Shown one piece after another: positions 10,588-22,103 of a DNA stretch of 64,000 nt. Every line of letters starts with the position of its first letter. Position 1 is the first letter of the stretch. The notes under the pieces are model-generated. The model worked only from the letters and a program-made list of their open reading frames with translations. It had not been told where the DNA came from and made no database searches. Position numbers and translations under genes: made by a program. The DNA comes from Ipomoea triloba (Eukaryota > Streptophyta > Magnoliopsida > Solanales > Convolvulaceae). The DNA is taken from positions 962,522 to 1,026,521 of the forward strand of contig NC_044930.1 in assembly GCF_003576645.1 (NCBI RefSeq), written 5' to 3'.

Positions 10588-12480
10588 ATGTTCAAATCCA
10601 AAACCCGAAGGCTTCTTCACTCTATTGATGCACAACATGGTTTGTTCTCAGCATCCCCTTTTACATCTATTGCTGCTGAGACTACAACAAAACACCAAGT
10701 GTATGAGCAGATAGCCCATCTCCCACAAACATCAACCCCACAATTCCTGCACTTCGTGGATCCAAGGTTTTACCTTTCTGCACTTGTGAACTGTAAAAGT
10801 GTTTCTGAAATCAAACGGGTTCATGCCCAAATAGCAGTCAATGGTCTTCTTGAAAACCTTGTTGTTGCTAACAAACTTCTTTATACATACACAATGCATA
10901 AGGTTATTTCTGATGCTTATGCTTTGTTTGGTGGATTGAGTGAAAGAGATCCCGTTTCTTGGAGTGTTATGGTTGGTGGGTTTGCTAAAGCTGATGACTT
11001 TATCGGTTGTTTTAGGACTTTTAAGGAGTATCTGAGATCCGTGGATCAGCCTGATAATTATACTTTGCCTTTTGTCATAAGGGCTTGTAGGGATAGAATG
11101 AACCTTCAAATGGGTAGATTGATTCATAATGTGGTTTGTAAATACGGGCTGCAATCAGATCCTTTTGTGGCTGCAGCTCTTGCAGATATGTATGCAAGAT
11201 GTAAGGTTATTGGTGATGCCAAGCAAGTCTTTCATAGAATGCCCAACAGGGATGTTGTGACTTGGACGGTCATGATTGGAGCGTTTACTGACTGTGGGGA
11301 TCCATACGAGGCTCTGGTTCTCTTTGATCAGATGAGAGAGGAAGGGGTTCTTCCTGACAAAGTTGCCATGGTAAACGTTGTAAACGCGTGTGCAAAATTA
11401 GGGGCAATGCAGAAAGCAAGGCTTATCCATGAATATATTCTGAGAAACAATTTCACACTGAATGTGATACTGGGAACTGCCATGATTGATATGTACGCTA
11501 AGTGTGGAAATGTTGATTCTGCAAGGGAGATATTTGATTGTATGAGACAAAAAAATGTTATAACTTGGAGTGCAATGATTGGGGCTTATGGTTATAATGG
11601 ACAGGGCAAGAAAGCTCTCGACTTGTTCGCTCTAATGTTACAGAACGGGATACAACCTAACAGGATCACATTCGTGTCGCTCTTGTATGCTTGCAGTCAC
11701 TCCAGGCTGGTTGAAGATGCACAAAAGCTCTTCCGCTCGATGCAGGGAGAGTATGGCGTAACCCCAGACGTGAAGCATTATACTTGTATGGTCGATGTCT
11801 TAGGCCGAGCAGGAAGATTTGAAGAAGCACAGAGTTTGATTCAGAACATGACTGTTGAAAAGGATGAAGGTCTCTGGGGAGCACTGCTTGGAGCCTGCAG
11901 GATTCATGGCAGGGTAGAACTTGCAGAAATGGCAGCAGATTCACTCCTCGAATTGCAGCCTCAGAATCCCGGGCACTATATACTGCTCGCCAACATTTAC
12001 GCCAAAGCTGGAAGGTGGCAACACGTCGCCAAGATCAGGGAGCTAATGACCCATCAGAGCTTGAAGAAAACGCCCGGCTGGACATGGATCGAAGTGGACA
12101 ACAGCATCCATCGCTTCAGCGTTGCAGACCACACCCACCCTTCCTCAAAGGCGATTTATCAGAAGCTGAGTCATCTGCGCGGGGAAGTAGAGCTCGCTGG
12201 ATACGTTCCTGATACAGATTTCGTGTTGCACGACGTTGACGAGGAACTCAAGCTGGAAAGCCTATTCGCTCACAGCGAGAAGCTTGCAATTGCATTCGGC
12301 CTCATCACCACACCAGAGGGAACCTCCATTAGTGTCATCAAGAACCTCAGAGTCTGCGGCGACTGTCACATGTTTATTAAATTCGTGTCTCTGGTTACGA
12401 GCAGGACGATTGTTGTACGCGATGCAAACCGGTTTCACCATTTCAGATCCGGTGCTTGTTCTTGTGGAGATTATTGGTGA
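10588..12480 (+). CDS. DYW-type pentatricopeptide repeat protein (putative C-to-U RNA editing factor)
   Basis: An intronless frame of 630 residues from ATG 10588 (MFKSKTRRLLHS). The open frame extends upstream only to a GTG at 10537, so 10588 is the first ATG. The basic, Ser/Arg-rich N-terminus suits an organelle transit peptide. PLS repeats follow from about residue 85 (LVNCKSVSEIKRVHAQI) through DPVSWSVMVGGFAKA, DVVTWTVMIGAF and NVITWSAMIGAYGYNG. E motifs come next (LWGALLGACRIHG, KTPGWTWIEVDNSIHRF) and a PG box (AGYVPDTDFVLHDV). The DYW deaminase domain has the zinc/catalytic signature HSE (His562, Glu564), CxxCH (Cys590, Cys593) and the terminal CSCGDYW. All key residues are present, so it should be active in organellar editing. 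It lies about 0.3 kb downstream of the other PPR gene on the same strand. Confidence 0.93.
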   Translation: MFKSKTRRLLHSIDAQHGLFSASPFTSIAAETTTKHQVYEQIAHLPQTSTPQFLHFVDPRFYLSALVNCKSVSEIKRVHAQIAVNGLLENLVVANKLLYTYTMHKVISDAYALFGGLSERDPVSWSVMVGGFAKADDFIGCFRTFKEYLRSVDQPDNYTLPFVIRACRDRMNLQMGRLIHNVVCKYGLQSDPFVAAALADMYARCKVIGDAKQVFHRMPNRDVVTWTVMIGAFTDCGDPYEALVLFDQMREEGVLPDKVAMVNVVNACAKLGAMQKARLIHEYILRNNFTLNVILGTAMIDMYAKCGNVDSAREIFDCMRQKNVITWSAMIGAYGYNGQGKKALDLFALMLQNGIQPNRITFVSLLYACSHSRLVEDAQKLFRSMQGEYGVTPDVKHYTCMVDVLGRAGRFEEAQSLIQNMTVEKDEGLWGALLGACRIHGRVELAEMAADSLLELQPQNPGHYILLANIYAKAGRWQHVAKIRELMTHQSLKKTPGWTWIEVDNSIHRFSVADHTHPSSKAIYQKLSHLRGEVELAGYVPDTDFVLHDVDEELKLESLFAHSEKLAIAFGLITTPEGTSISVIKNLRVCGDCHMFIKFVSLVTSRTIVVRDANRFHHFRSGACSCGDYW

Positions 12481-12660
12481 GTTATACTGTATTCAGTACT
12501 TCATAATGTGAATCTTCATACCCAGTTTTTGCTAGTTCATTGCAGAGTGACAGAATGTGTACTTGTGGCAATTTCCTCATATAGTACTATTCTTGAAACA
12601 AGAAAATGAGATGATTCCAACTTCCGATATAGAATGTACACAATTAACAATAATAAAATA

Positions 12661-12922
12661 GTGAGAAAATTACACTTTTCGTTCTTAAGTTATAGGGTAA
12701 TTATAAGTTTCTTCTCTACTTATTATTGGTCGCGCTCACTTCTCGTCTTATAATTGAGTTGCAAATTTCATCATTTTTCTAAATGATAAATTTGCAGCAT
12801 CAGGTATAGACAAAATGTATAATATTAGTTATAGCTTAGGGACGAGAATTGAGCACAACCAATAAATAGGGATAATTCTACAATTACTCTATAACTTAAC
12901 CACGAAAAGTACAATTTTCGCT
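12661..12922. mobile_element. Foldback MITE, about 262 bp
   Basis: The ends are inverted copies: left GTGAGAAAATTACACTTTTC and right GAAAAGTACAATTTTCGCT. The inverted match continues about 90 bp inward (CTTAAGTTATAGGGTAATTA against its mirror). AAAATA flanks both ends (12655-12660 and 12923-12928), a possible 6-bp target duplication. It is non-coding and lies just downstream of the DYW gene. The superfamily is uncertain. Confidence 0.65.
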
Positions 12923-13198
12923 AAAATATAACATCTAAAATCGCATCACCTACCTCATGCATAACGGTTAACCAATCTAATAAGAGTTAATCGTGTAAGT
13001 CTACTCGGAGAGGTATGTGATTAGTCATATTATATGATTTACCTCATCCAATAAATGATTAGACGGGATAGGTGTAATTCTTAACATTATTTTACATGTT
13101 TCTTCAAAAAAAAAAACATTATTTTACATGCATGCATAATAATTTGAGAACTAATCGATGAAACCAAGATTCCGTGATTTCTACCGTTTGACTTGTCA

Positions 13199-16100
13199 TC
13201 TCATCGCCAAACTCATACTTAGGCCATCCGCCATTGTTGAAAATGAAATTTGTGAGCCTGCGAAAATTTAAGTTTTATAATTTAAAAAGTCAAATTAACA
13301 TTGTAAATTCTTGAAAGTTATATACTTATCAATTTACACTGTCGTATCCAACACAAACTATTGAATTATGCATTTTGGTTTGGACTAAATTTGAGCTTAC
13401 TGTTTTTGCAGAATTGAGTTGGTCGGCTAATTAATTAAGAAGCCAAGTTTGAAAACTTCATTTGCATTGTCGATTGGTATTTCATATTATGGCAATTGTA
13501 TAAGAGTCAAAAGTGTAATGCTACAGGGTTATGAGTTCAACACACAGACAAAAAGGTCTAATACTACATGCACATTACTGATAACTACACTAAAAGGTGT
13601 ATATTTGGTAAATTTAACTCTGGTGTAGTATGCAAATCATGCATGAGATCAGAGGTAAATTAAACTGCACTAAAAAAAATCTTGTGCAACAGACTCGACT
13701 AAGAGAGTACTGGCAAGAATCAAACTCGTAACTTTTAGATACGAGAATCATACTCCGAAGTTGATATGACGCTTTAACTAAAACATTATAGTTACTCTTT
13801 AAATATTAGTCAAAAACATTAAATAACCTATACTTTTCTAAGTTCATACTACGTTTTATAATTTTCAAAGTGCTTATCCAAATTCCACATTCAATTTCAC
13901 ACGTACTAGAGAAAGATCATATTTGCATGCATGTTGGTGTCATTTCTGCTGCCACCAAATGTAGATCAAAAGAAGTAAAATATTACGGGCGAGTCTAAGC
14001 TTGACTTTGTGTATGTATATATAGTTGGCAGTGTTGATTTCCCTTCCATCAATTTTTGGCCTTAAAATATTACTTGCAACGTGTGATGAGGCATTAGACA
14101 TGTAAACTAATCAACAACTTTTTGGGAGCAATGATTCCTTGTGGTATTACAACAACTCTAATAGTCAAAATATGAATCCATTAAAAGAGAAATAAAATTT
14201 TAATAAAATGTTCAATTTGACTATGTATATACAGAAGAGTAAATCAGAGTGGCTGATATCTTAATAAAATATTCGTTTCGTTAGGCTAGGAGTGTATGTT
14301 CACATGCATGCTTAATAATTCTCCGGCCTCCTTCTATATATCCTACCGGTCTTGAAAGACGGTAGGGTCGGGAATGCCGTGTCTCACATGATCGAGTTCA
14401 TGTATTGTACGGTTTGTTTTCGAATACATCATAAGATGACTTTTATATTATTTTAATTTTTTCGTTACATATATTTATTTGTATATACTACCCCGTAATA
14501 TTTTTCATATATCTACGCATATCTTTTAAATTTCTTTTATTCAAAACTTAGTCTATATTCATTGAACCAAAAGAGGAAAGTCTTTAAGAATAGATATGGT
14601 CCAAAAAATATCATTTTTTTATTCATACGATCTACATGATTCCATGGATAACCACAGAGCAAATAAGGAATGGAGTCACAATTTTGACCTCAAACAACCT
14701 TTGATACTCGTCCTACTTACTTTTCTCAGCTGGAGAATGGAGAATAATAACCAAACATACATGCAAAAAAAAAAAAAAAAAAAANTCTCATCGCCAAACT
14801 CATACTTAGGCCATCCGCCATTGTTGAAAATGAAATTTGTGAGCCTGCGAAAATTTAAGTTTTATAATTTAAAAAGTCAAATTAACATTGTAAATTCTTG
14901 AAAGTTATATACTTATCAATTTACACTGTCGTATCCAACACAAACTATTGAATTATGCATTTTGGTTTGGACTAAATTTGAGCTTACTGTTTTTGCAGAA
15001 TTGAGTTGGTCGGCTAATTAATTAAGAAGCCAAGTTTGAAAACTTCATTTGCATTGTCGATTGGTATTTCATATTATGGCAATTGTATAAGAGTCAAAAG
15101 TGTAATGCTACAGGGTTATGAGTTCAACACACAGACAAAAAGGTCTAATACTACATGCACATTACTGATAACTACACTAAAAGGTGTATATTTGGTAAAT
15201 TTAACTCTGGTGTAGTATGCAAATCATGCATGAGATCAGAGGTAAATTAAACTGCACTAAAAAAAATCTTGTGCAACAGACTCGACTAAGAGAGTACTGG
15301 CAAGAATCAAACTCGTAACTTTTAGATACGAGAATCATACTCCGAAGTTGATATGACGCTTTAACTAAAACATTATAGTTACTCTTTAAATATTAGTCAA
15401 AAACATTAAATAACCTATACTTTTCTAAGTTCATACTACGTTTTATAATTTTCAAAGTGCTTATCCAAATTCCACATTCAATTTCACACGTACTAGAGAA
15501 AGATCATATTTGCATGCATGTTGGTGTCATTTCTGCTGCCACCAAATGTAGATCAAAAGAAGTAAAATATTACGGGCGAGTCTAAGCTTGACTTTGTGTA
15601 TGTATATATAGTTGGCAGTGTTGATTTCCCTTCCATCAATTTTTGGCCTTAAAATATTACTTGCAACGTGTGATGAGGCATTAGACATGTAAACTAATCA
15701 ACAACTTTTTGGGAGCAATGATTCCTTGTGGTATTACAACAACTCTAATAGTCAAAATATGAATCCATTAAAAGAGAAATAAAATTTTAATAAAATGTTC
15801 AATTTGACTATGTATATACAGAAGAGTAAATCAGAGTGGCTGATATCTTAATAAAATATTCGTTTCGTTAGGCTAGGAGTGTATGTTCACATGCATGCTT
15901 AATAATTCTCCGGCCTCCTTCTATATATCCTACCGGTCTTGAAAGACGGTAGGGTCGGGAATGCCGTGTCTCACATGATCGAGTTCATGTATTGTACGGT
16001 TTGTTTTCGAATACATCATAAGATGACTTTTATATTATTTTAATTTTTTCGTTACATATATTTATTTGTATATACTACCCCGTAATATTTTTCATATATC

Positions 16101-17363
16101 TACGCATATCTTTTAAATTTCTTTTATTCAAAACTTAGTCTATATTCATTGAACCAAAAGAGGAAAGTCTTTAAGAATAGATATGGTCCAAAAAATATCA
16201 TTTTTTTATTCATACGATCTACATGATTCCATGGATAACCACAGAGCAAATAAGGAATGGAGTCACAATTTTGACCTCAAACAACCTTTGATACTCGTCC
16301 TACTTACTTTTCTCAGCTGGAGAATGGAGAATAATAACCAAACATACATGCAAAAAAAAAAAAAAAAAAAANACTCTTTAAATATTAGTCAAAAACATTA
16401 AATAACCTATACTTTTCTAAGTTCATACTACGTTTTATAATTTTCAAAGTGCTTATCCAAATTCCACATTCAATTTCACACGTACTAGAGAAAGATCATA
16501 TTTGCATGCATGTTGGTGTCATTTCTGCTGCCACCAAATGTAGATCAAAAGAAGTAAAATATTACGGGCGAGTCTAAGCTTGACTTTGTGTATGTATATA
16601 TAGTTGGCAGTGTTGATTTCCCTTCCATCAATTTTTGGCCTTAAAATATTACTTGCAACGTGTGATGAGGCATTAGACATGTAAACTAATCAACAACTTT
16701 TTGGGAGCAATGATTCCTTGTGGTATTACAACAACTCTAATAGTCAAAATATGAATCCATTAAAAGAGAAATAAAATTTTAATAAAATGTTCAATTTGAC
16801 TATGTATATACAGAAGAGTAAATCAGAGTGGCTGATATCTTAATAAAATATTCGTTTCGTTAGGCTAGGAGTGTATGTTCACATGCATGCTTAATAATTC
16901 TCCGGCCTCCTTCTATATATCCTACCGGTCTTGAAAGACGGTAGGGTCGGGAATGCCGTGTCTCACATGATCGAGTTCATGTATTGTACGGTTTGTTTTC
17001 GAATACATCATAAGATGACTTTTATATTATTTTAATTTTTTCGTTACATATATTTATTTGTATATACTACCCCGTAATATTTTTCATATATCTACGCATA
17101 TCTTTTAAATTTCTTTTATTCAAAACTTAGTCTATATTCATTGAACCAAAAGAGGAAAGTCTTTAAGAATAGATATGGTCCAAAAAATATCATTTTTTTA
17201 TTCATACGATCTACATGATTCCATGGATAACCACAGAGCAAATAAGGAATGGAGTCACAATTTTGACCTCAAACAACCTTTGATACTCGTCCTACTTACT
17301 TTTCTCAGCTGGAGAATGGAGAATAATAACCAAACATACATGAAAAAAAAAAAAAAAAAAAAA
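13199..17363. repeat. Three copies of one segment joined at single Ns; probable assembly artefact
   Basis: Copy 1 is 13199-14784. Copy 2 is 14786-16371, offset by exactly 1587. Copy 3 is 16373-17342, which corresponds to copy 1 from 13794 onward. Wherever I compared them the copies read identically. Copies 1 and 2 each end in a run of 20 A followed by a single N (14785, 16372). Copy 3 ends in 21 A and then reads into unique sequence. Identity plus a lone N after a homopolymer points to overlapping contig ends that were not merged. True copy number is probably one. Confidence 0.85.
13612..13790 (-). mobile_element. tRNA-derived SINE (family B), minus strand
   Basis: Read on the minus strand it contains CTCGTATCTAAAAGTTACGA and GAGTTTGATTCTTGCCAGTA, then CTCTCTTAGTCGAGT and the TTTTTTTTAGTGCAGTTTAA tail region. 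This matches the plus-strand copy at 18876-19075. It is repeated in the duplicated block (about 15199-15377). Confidence 0.6.
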
Positions 17364-18875
17364 GTAATACATATATGTGTGTAATGTGGGGCTTAAATAT
17401 ATGTAGTTATATACTTATATACGTATATATTTTTCAGGAAAGGCGCATGGCGGGGAGAGTACTCCCCATCCCTGCCGCGTCCCCGACGGAGAATTAAAAA
17501 TTATCTCCATTCAACCCCTGTTTCCCTATTTTTATCCCCATACTTATCCCCGTTGAGATGGAGAGTCAAGTTTTGTATTGAGAACGGGTACGACTGACAT
17601 CCCTACTAGCTCGTTGATGTTTGGAGTAGTATACGTGCAATCTGTTGTAGGGTTGTGCCTTGTAGGTATAGGTAGACCCACTATATACCATATAGCTTGG
17701 TCGTACATCTTATTGTACTAGTTCTATTCTAACCACACTTTTCGTATATAAAGATCATCTTGACATTAATTATTCAAATTAAATGTGTTTTTTTTTTGAA
17801 AAAAAATTAAATGTGTTAATTAGCATTGAATCGAAACTAATAATTAATATCTATCCTAATCAAACTAATACTAATAATAATTCTACCCTAATCAAACTAA
17901 TCAGAGCCAATTACTTTACCATGTTAAAAATCATGTTGGTAACTTATGACTTCAATTTAATTATATCAATCAATGACTTTAAATGAGTTGCTAATATCTT
18001 TAGCGGCTTAATCTCAATGGGCTCCCTAGCACCGTGTTAGATAAGCCAAAAAATTTCTACCAGTAGTAGGGTATTACTTGGATTAGGATAGATACTATTA
18101 GTCTATACTTACTCTCGTAAATTAATTTGGATTCGACTTAGATTATAATTACCTCACAAAATTTGACTTTTATTCAAAAAAAAAAAAAAGAACTTAACTC
18201 GAACAATTAAACATGACACACTCGTTATAAAGTTTGAACCTCAAACATTACCGTTAATTAACTTTCATAAAATATCATATGTATGAAATTCAAAGATGTA
18301 AGATCACATGCATCTCATGTATTATCTTAGGTTATCCATTTGTGTCATGTTCTTCTTGCACAAATAACGGCATATTAATTGCTCCTCGTTACATGGGATG
18401 ATCCAATGAATGCCACATTCACTTTCAAAAGGTGAAATTTATCGTGTTTTTCAGATCTCACATTTCGACCCGTAAATAGATCCCATATTCATTTCCGCAT
18501 ATTTTTGATCAGTCAAAGGTAATGAAAAGTAAGACAAAAAATAATAATAATAATAATAAAATTTGGTGTTGGAAATGCCAATACTTCAAGCTGGATAAAA
18601 TTAAACCTGGAGGCCAAGCTGTTTAAATCATATATATCATCGGCCGCCGGCCGGAAAAACATCAAATATATGGGCATGAAAAAGTCAAAGATCTATGCAT
18701 ATTTTTCATCATCAGCTTATCTTTGACTTTGACAATGGAGCTCACATGCATCCTAGCTTGGAGCAAATTATATTGTGAATCGGACCACTAATATAATAAC
18801 TACCGTGTATTTATTTTCATTTGTTAAAAGTCCTTTTTCTTTAATTTGTTAAAAGTTCATTTTTCTTGAAAAGAT
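17364..18875. other. Intergenic; contains a GC-rich dispersed repeat fragment
   Basis: At about 17430-17607 there is an unusually GC-rich patch (GGCGGGGAGAGTACTCCCC, CCCCGACGGAGAATT, GAACGGGTACGACTGACATC). Related patches occur at 21150-21215 and 29200-29345. I take it as a dispersed short element. The rest is AT-rich with an (AAT)n tract at about 18541-18562. No gene is seen. Confidence 0.45.
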
Positions 18876-19075
18876 GGTCAAGTGAGTTGAGTAATTCTCG
18901 TATCTAAACGTTACGAGTTTGATTATTATTGTCAACACTCTCTTGGTTGAACTCATCGCACGGGTTCTTTTTAGTGTGATTTACCTCTCTTGTATGATTG
19001 CATGTTATTACACATGAACGAGATTTATCTAGTGCACATAATTGGATAGTGATTGTAGATTTCCCTATCATCCCA
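18876..19075 (+). mobile_element. tRNA-derived SINE (family B), plus strand
   Basis: Box A-like GGTCAAGTGAGTTGAGTAAT is followed by CTCGTATCTAAACGTTACGA and box B-like GTTACGAGTTTGATT. The body then has CAACACTCTCTTGGTTGAAC and a 3' region TGTTATTACACATGAACGAG. The same order is found at 13612-13790 on the other strand. Partial copies lie near 48810-48885 (3' part), 56868-56925 and 61617-61690 (5' parts). Confidence 0.6.
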
Positions 19076-19953
19076 AAGAAATGTTCATTTTTAATATACT
19101 ATAGGTTTGTTTGTAGGTAGTATAGTAAAAAATAAACTTTCAAAAAATAAATTAATACACTACAAATGAGTTTTAAATATACTAAAAATGAACTTATAAA
19201 TCAATGACGGTCCACCTTACAATATGGACCATGAACCACAACCATAATAATAGATAGTATAATGATTGCTTATAAATAAAGTAAGTCAAACAAATTAAAT
19301 AGGTTTAATTAGAAAATTCATAAATTTCCAGGTAGCTTTCAAAATCTCATAAATTTCAGAGAGTATAGTCAAATACCGAATAGGAAAATACATTGGGAAA
19401 TAAAAAAAAAATCAAATTTGGACACTAGAAATTTTTTTAATTACTTCTCCCTACAAGCGTACGTAATACAATTTTACATTAACTAAACGTCTAATAATGA
19501 TTTAGACATGATTTTGTTATTGATCACTAGCAGACACTATTACCATTCAAATTAAACGTGCATGCATGAGTAAAAGAATCATAAGAAAATATGGGTTTAT
19601 ACTTCATAGAATAATATGCATTTACTTTTCTTTTCAATGTATACTAGCTATCTATTTTGATTCAAACAGACAATCAGTATATATTCCACATGTAATAAAT
19701 ATATCTCCTAATGTAACACTACTCCTAAGTCCTAACGAATTTTGTTTTGTTATTTTACATTTGATTATCATATAATGGATAGCTGATAATCAAATATATT
19801 TGATCAAGTAATTAATTCGTGTTTTAATTAATATAGTGGAAAAAAAAAATTAATATAGTGGATCGGAATAATCACTACTTTATACTGAATATCTAAATAT
19901 TTACCCACAAAATCTAAAAATTTATCAATTATATGCATGCTTGAACCTGCAAA
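19076..19953. other. Intergenic, no feature seen
   Basis: AT-rich sequence without recognisable coding or repeat structure. The open frame near 19566-19775 has AT-driven composition and no family resemblance. Confidence 0.4.
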
Positions 19954-20397
19954 TTATATCGTGGACCATGGTCCACAATGCATTGTGGACCATGATCATA
20001 GTTGATACTGCAGTTGTGTTGAACGGATACTGCAGTTGTATGGAAAAGATACTGTAGTTGTGTTGAAAGGAAACTACAGTTGCACGGAACAGAGGTCATT
20101 CATCCGTTCAACACAACTGCAGTATCCGTTCAACACAACTGCAGTATCCGTTCAACACAACTGCAGCATCTGTTCAACACAACTGCAGCATCTGTTCAAC
20201 ACAACTACAATATCTTTTCAACACAACTGGAATATCCGTTCAACACAACTACAGCTCCAAATGGATGACACGACAATTGTTCCGCGCAACTGCAGTTCCC
20301 TTTCAACACAACTGCAGTATCCTTTCAACACAACTGCAGTATCAGTTCAACACAACTGTAATATCAACCATGACCCATGGTCCACAATGCATTATAA
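19954..20397. mobile_element. Short-TIR element carrying a 22-bp CAACACAACTGCAG minisatellite
   Basis: The left end reads TTATATCGTGGACCATGG, then AATGCATTGTGGACCATGAT. The right end, reverse-complemented, repeats AATGCATTGTGGACCATGG and GGTTGATATTACAG, giving an inner inverted match of about 38 bp. Inside is a tandem array of a 22-bp unit containing TTCAACACAACTGCAGTAT, about 11 units from 20103 on. A few inverted units on the left side make the whole element foldback. The same unit recurs at 36600-36910. The long open frames here are translations of the repeat, not genes. Confidence 0.65.
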
Positions 20398-20590
20398 CGA
20401 CGAGCTTGAACCAAGCTATCTAAGTAGTTATCAACTTAGCTAAAAAATCTCAAAGTTAATTTTTTCAAAACTTATCCAATTCAAAACGAAATCCTCTCCA
20501 TCTATCTTAAGTCAATTATCCTCTCCTCATAATCCGTATGCAACTCTTACTAGTCCAACCCACGCTTCTATCTCATCACATCCTCTCCTC

Positions 20591-20649
20591 TATATAAGCA
20601 AATTAAACCCAACCCTAGATTTCTCCCCATCACTCTTCCTTACATCTCT

Positions 20650-20670
<21 letters not shown>
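20591..20670 (+). promoter_or_regulatory. TATA box and CT-rich leader of the invertase gene
   Basis: TATATAA at 20591-20597 lies about 145 bp upstream of the start codon. It is followed by a (CT)n tract at about 20653-20673 typical of plant leaders. The likely transcription start is about 30 bp after the TATA box. Confidence 0.65.
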
Positions 20671-20683
<13 letters not shown>

Positions 20684-20737
20684 GTATATATAACAGAAGA
20701 AACAGTACGTACGTAGTGAGATCCTGACAACGTTGTG

Positions 20738-22060
20738 ATGGGGTTGTCGTCCCAAAAGCTTGGGTGGGTTTTTCTGCTTTGTTTTGTGGTTTTCTGCGGC
20801 TACAAAAATGGCGTCGTCGAAGCCTCTCACAAGGTTTATATGCATCTGCAATCCCAAAACGCCGTTGATATCAAGAAAGTTCATCGTACCGGTTACCATT
20901 TTCAACCCCCACAACATTGGATGAATGGTATATATATATTTATTTGTCTTTAATTTTACCCAATCTTAATTTCCTGTAATTATACTTAATTACCTGCATT
21001 CAAGCTCATGATCATTGGCATGTTGTTTTCAATATTGGGGTGATGAGGAAAATCTACAAACACTATATGAGACCTTGTTTTTGAGTAATAGCTTATAATT
21101 CATAATACATACGTTAGGTGTATGTATATATGCACATGCATGAAGAGATACCAACGGGGTGGGGCTCGAAAGTCTTCCTTCCTTCCCTGTCGGGGACGGA
21201 AAAAATTGTCATCTTACATGTGGATTTTCTAATGTTAAAGATTTTGTGCCATAAAATGTTAAGGATAGATCGAAAACATTGATTGATTTACTACTCCCGT
21301 TAATAAACACATAGATCTTGAATTTTAAAGTATTCAAGATCAAGTTTAAACTTGACCAGGCTTATAATAACAATGAAAGTCTTATTAGGGTTTAGTTTGA
21401 TAATAATTTTAATTTTTTTTGAACTAGTAAATCTGATTACAAATATAATGTTTATCAACTTTTGCCAGTTAGATACAGCAAGAAAAGTCCAAATTTTCTA
21501 TTTGTTCTGTAGATTATGCAGAAATTAAAGATTGCGTAATCCCTTTTTCGCCCGTCAAAATCGGATCTTTACCGACGAAGACTATTTTATTATTTAAGTT
21601 ATTTATTTTAGAAAAAATCATTAATTTATGTGTACATATGTTACTACTATTTTATTAATAATTTATTTCATATGACTAATCCTTGTACATTATAATTGCA
21701 TTAAGAGCCTGCTTACCAACTGTCCTAGACCTCTTGTCCACGAAGTACCAAACGACCTCTAACTATATGTTGTCTTCACATATGGAACATGTATTTGAGA
21801 CTTTTAATTTATTGTTACAAATCAAAATCTGATTCAATTTATCTATTATATATATTCGGTGTTATGTTTATTATGCCTAGTGCAATTAGATATATTATAT
21901 TATTGCTAATATCAATATTGGTGTGGAATCATGTATCCATGCATGTGTTTGGTGTATGTATAGATTAATTTATGTAGGGAGTAGCAAATTAATTAGTTAG
22001 TTAAATATGGCCGGTATATTATATTATATATATTATATTCAATTCGTCAACTGTTCTGCA

Positions 22061-22103
<43 letters not shown>

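Noticed and set aside
16183..17384. Repeated small frames beginning MVQKISFFYSYDLHDS
   Set aside because: They are the same AT-rich stretch in three assembly copies, running into poly(A). There is no coding evidence.
20103..20360. CRISPR-like regular repeats
   Set aside because: Directly adjacent 22-bp units without unique spacers in a plant genome; this is a minisatellite.
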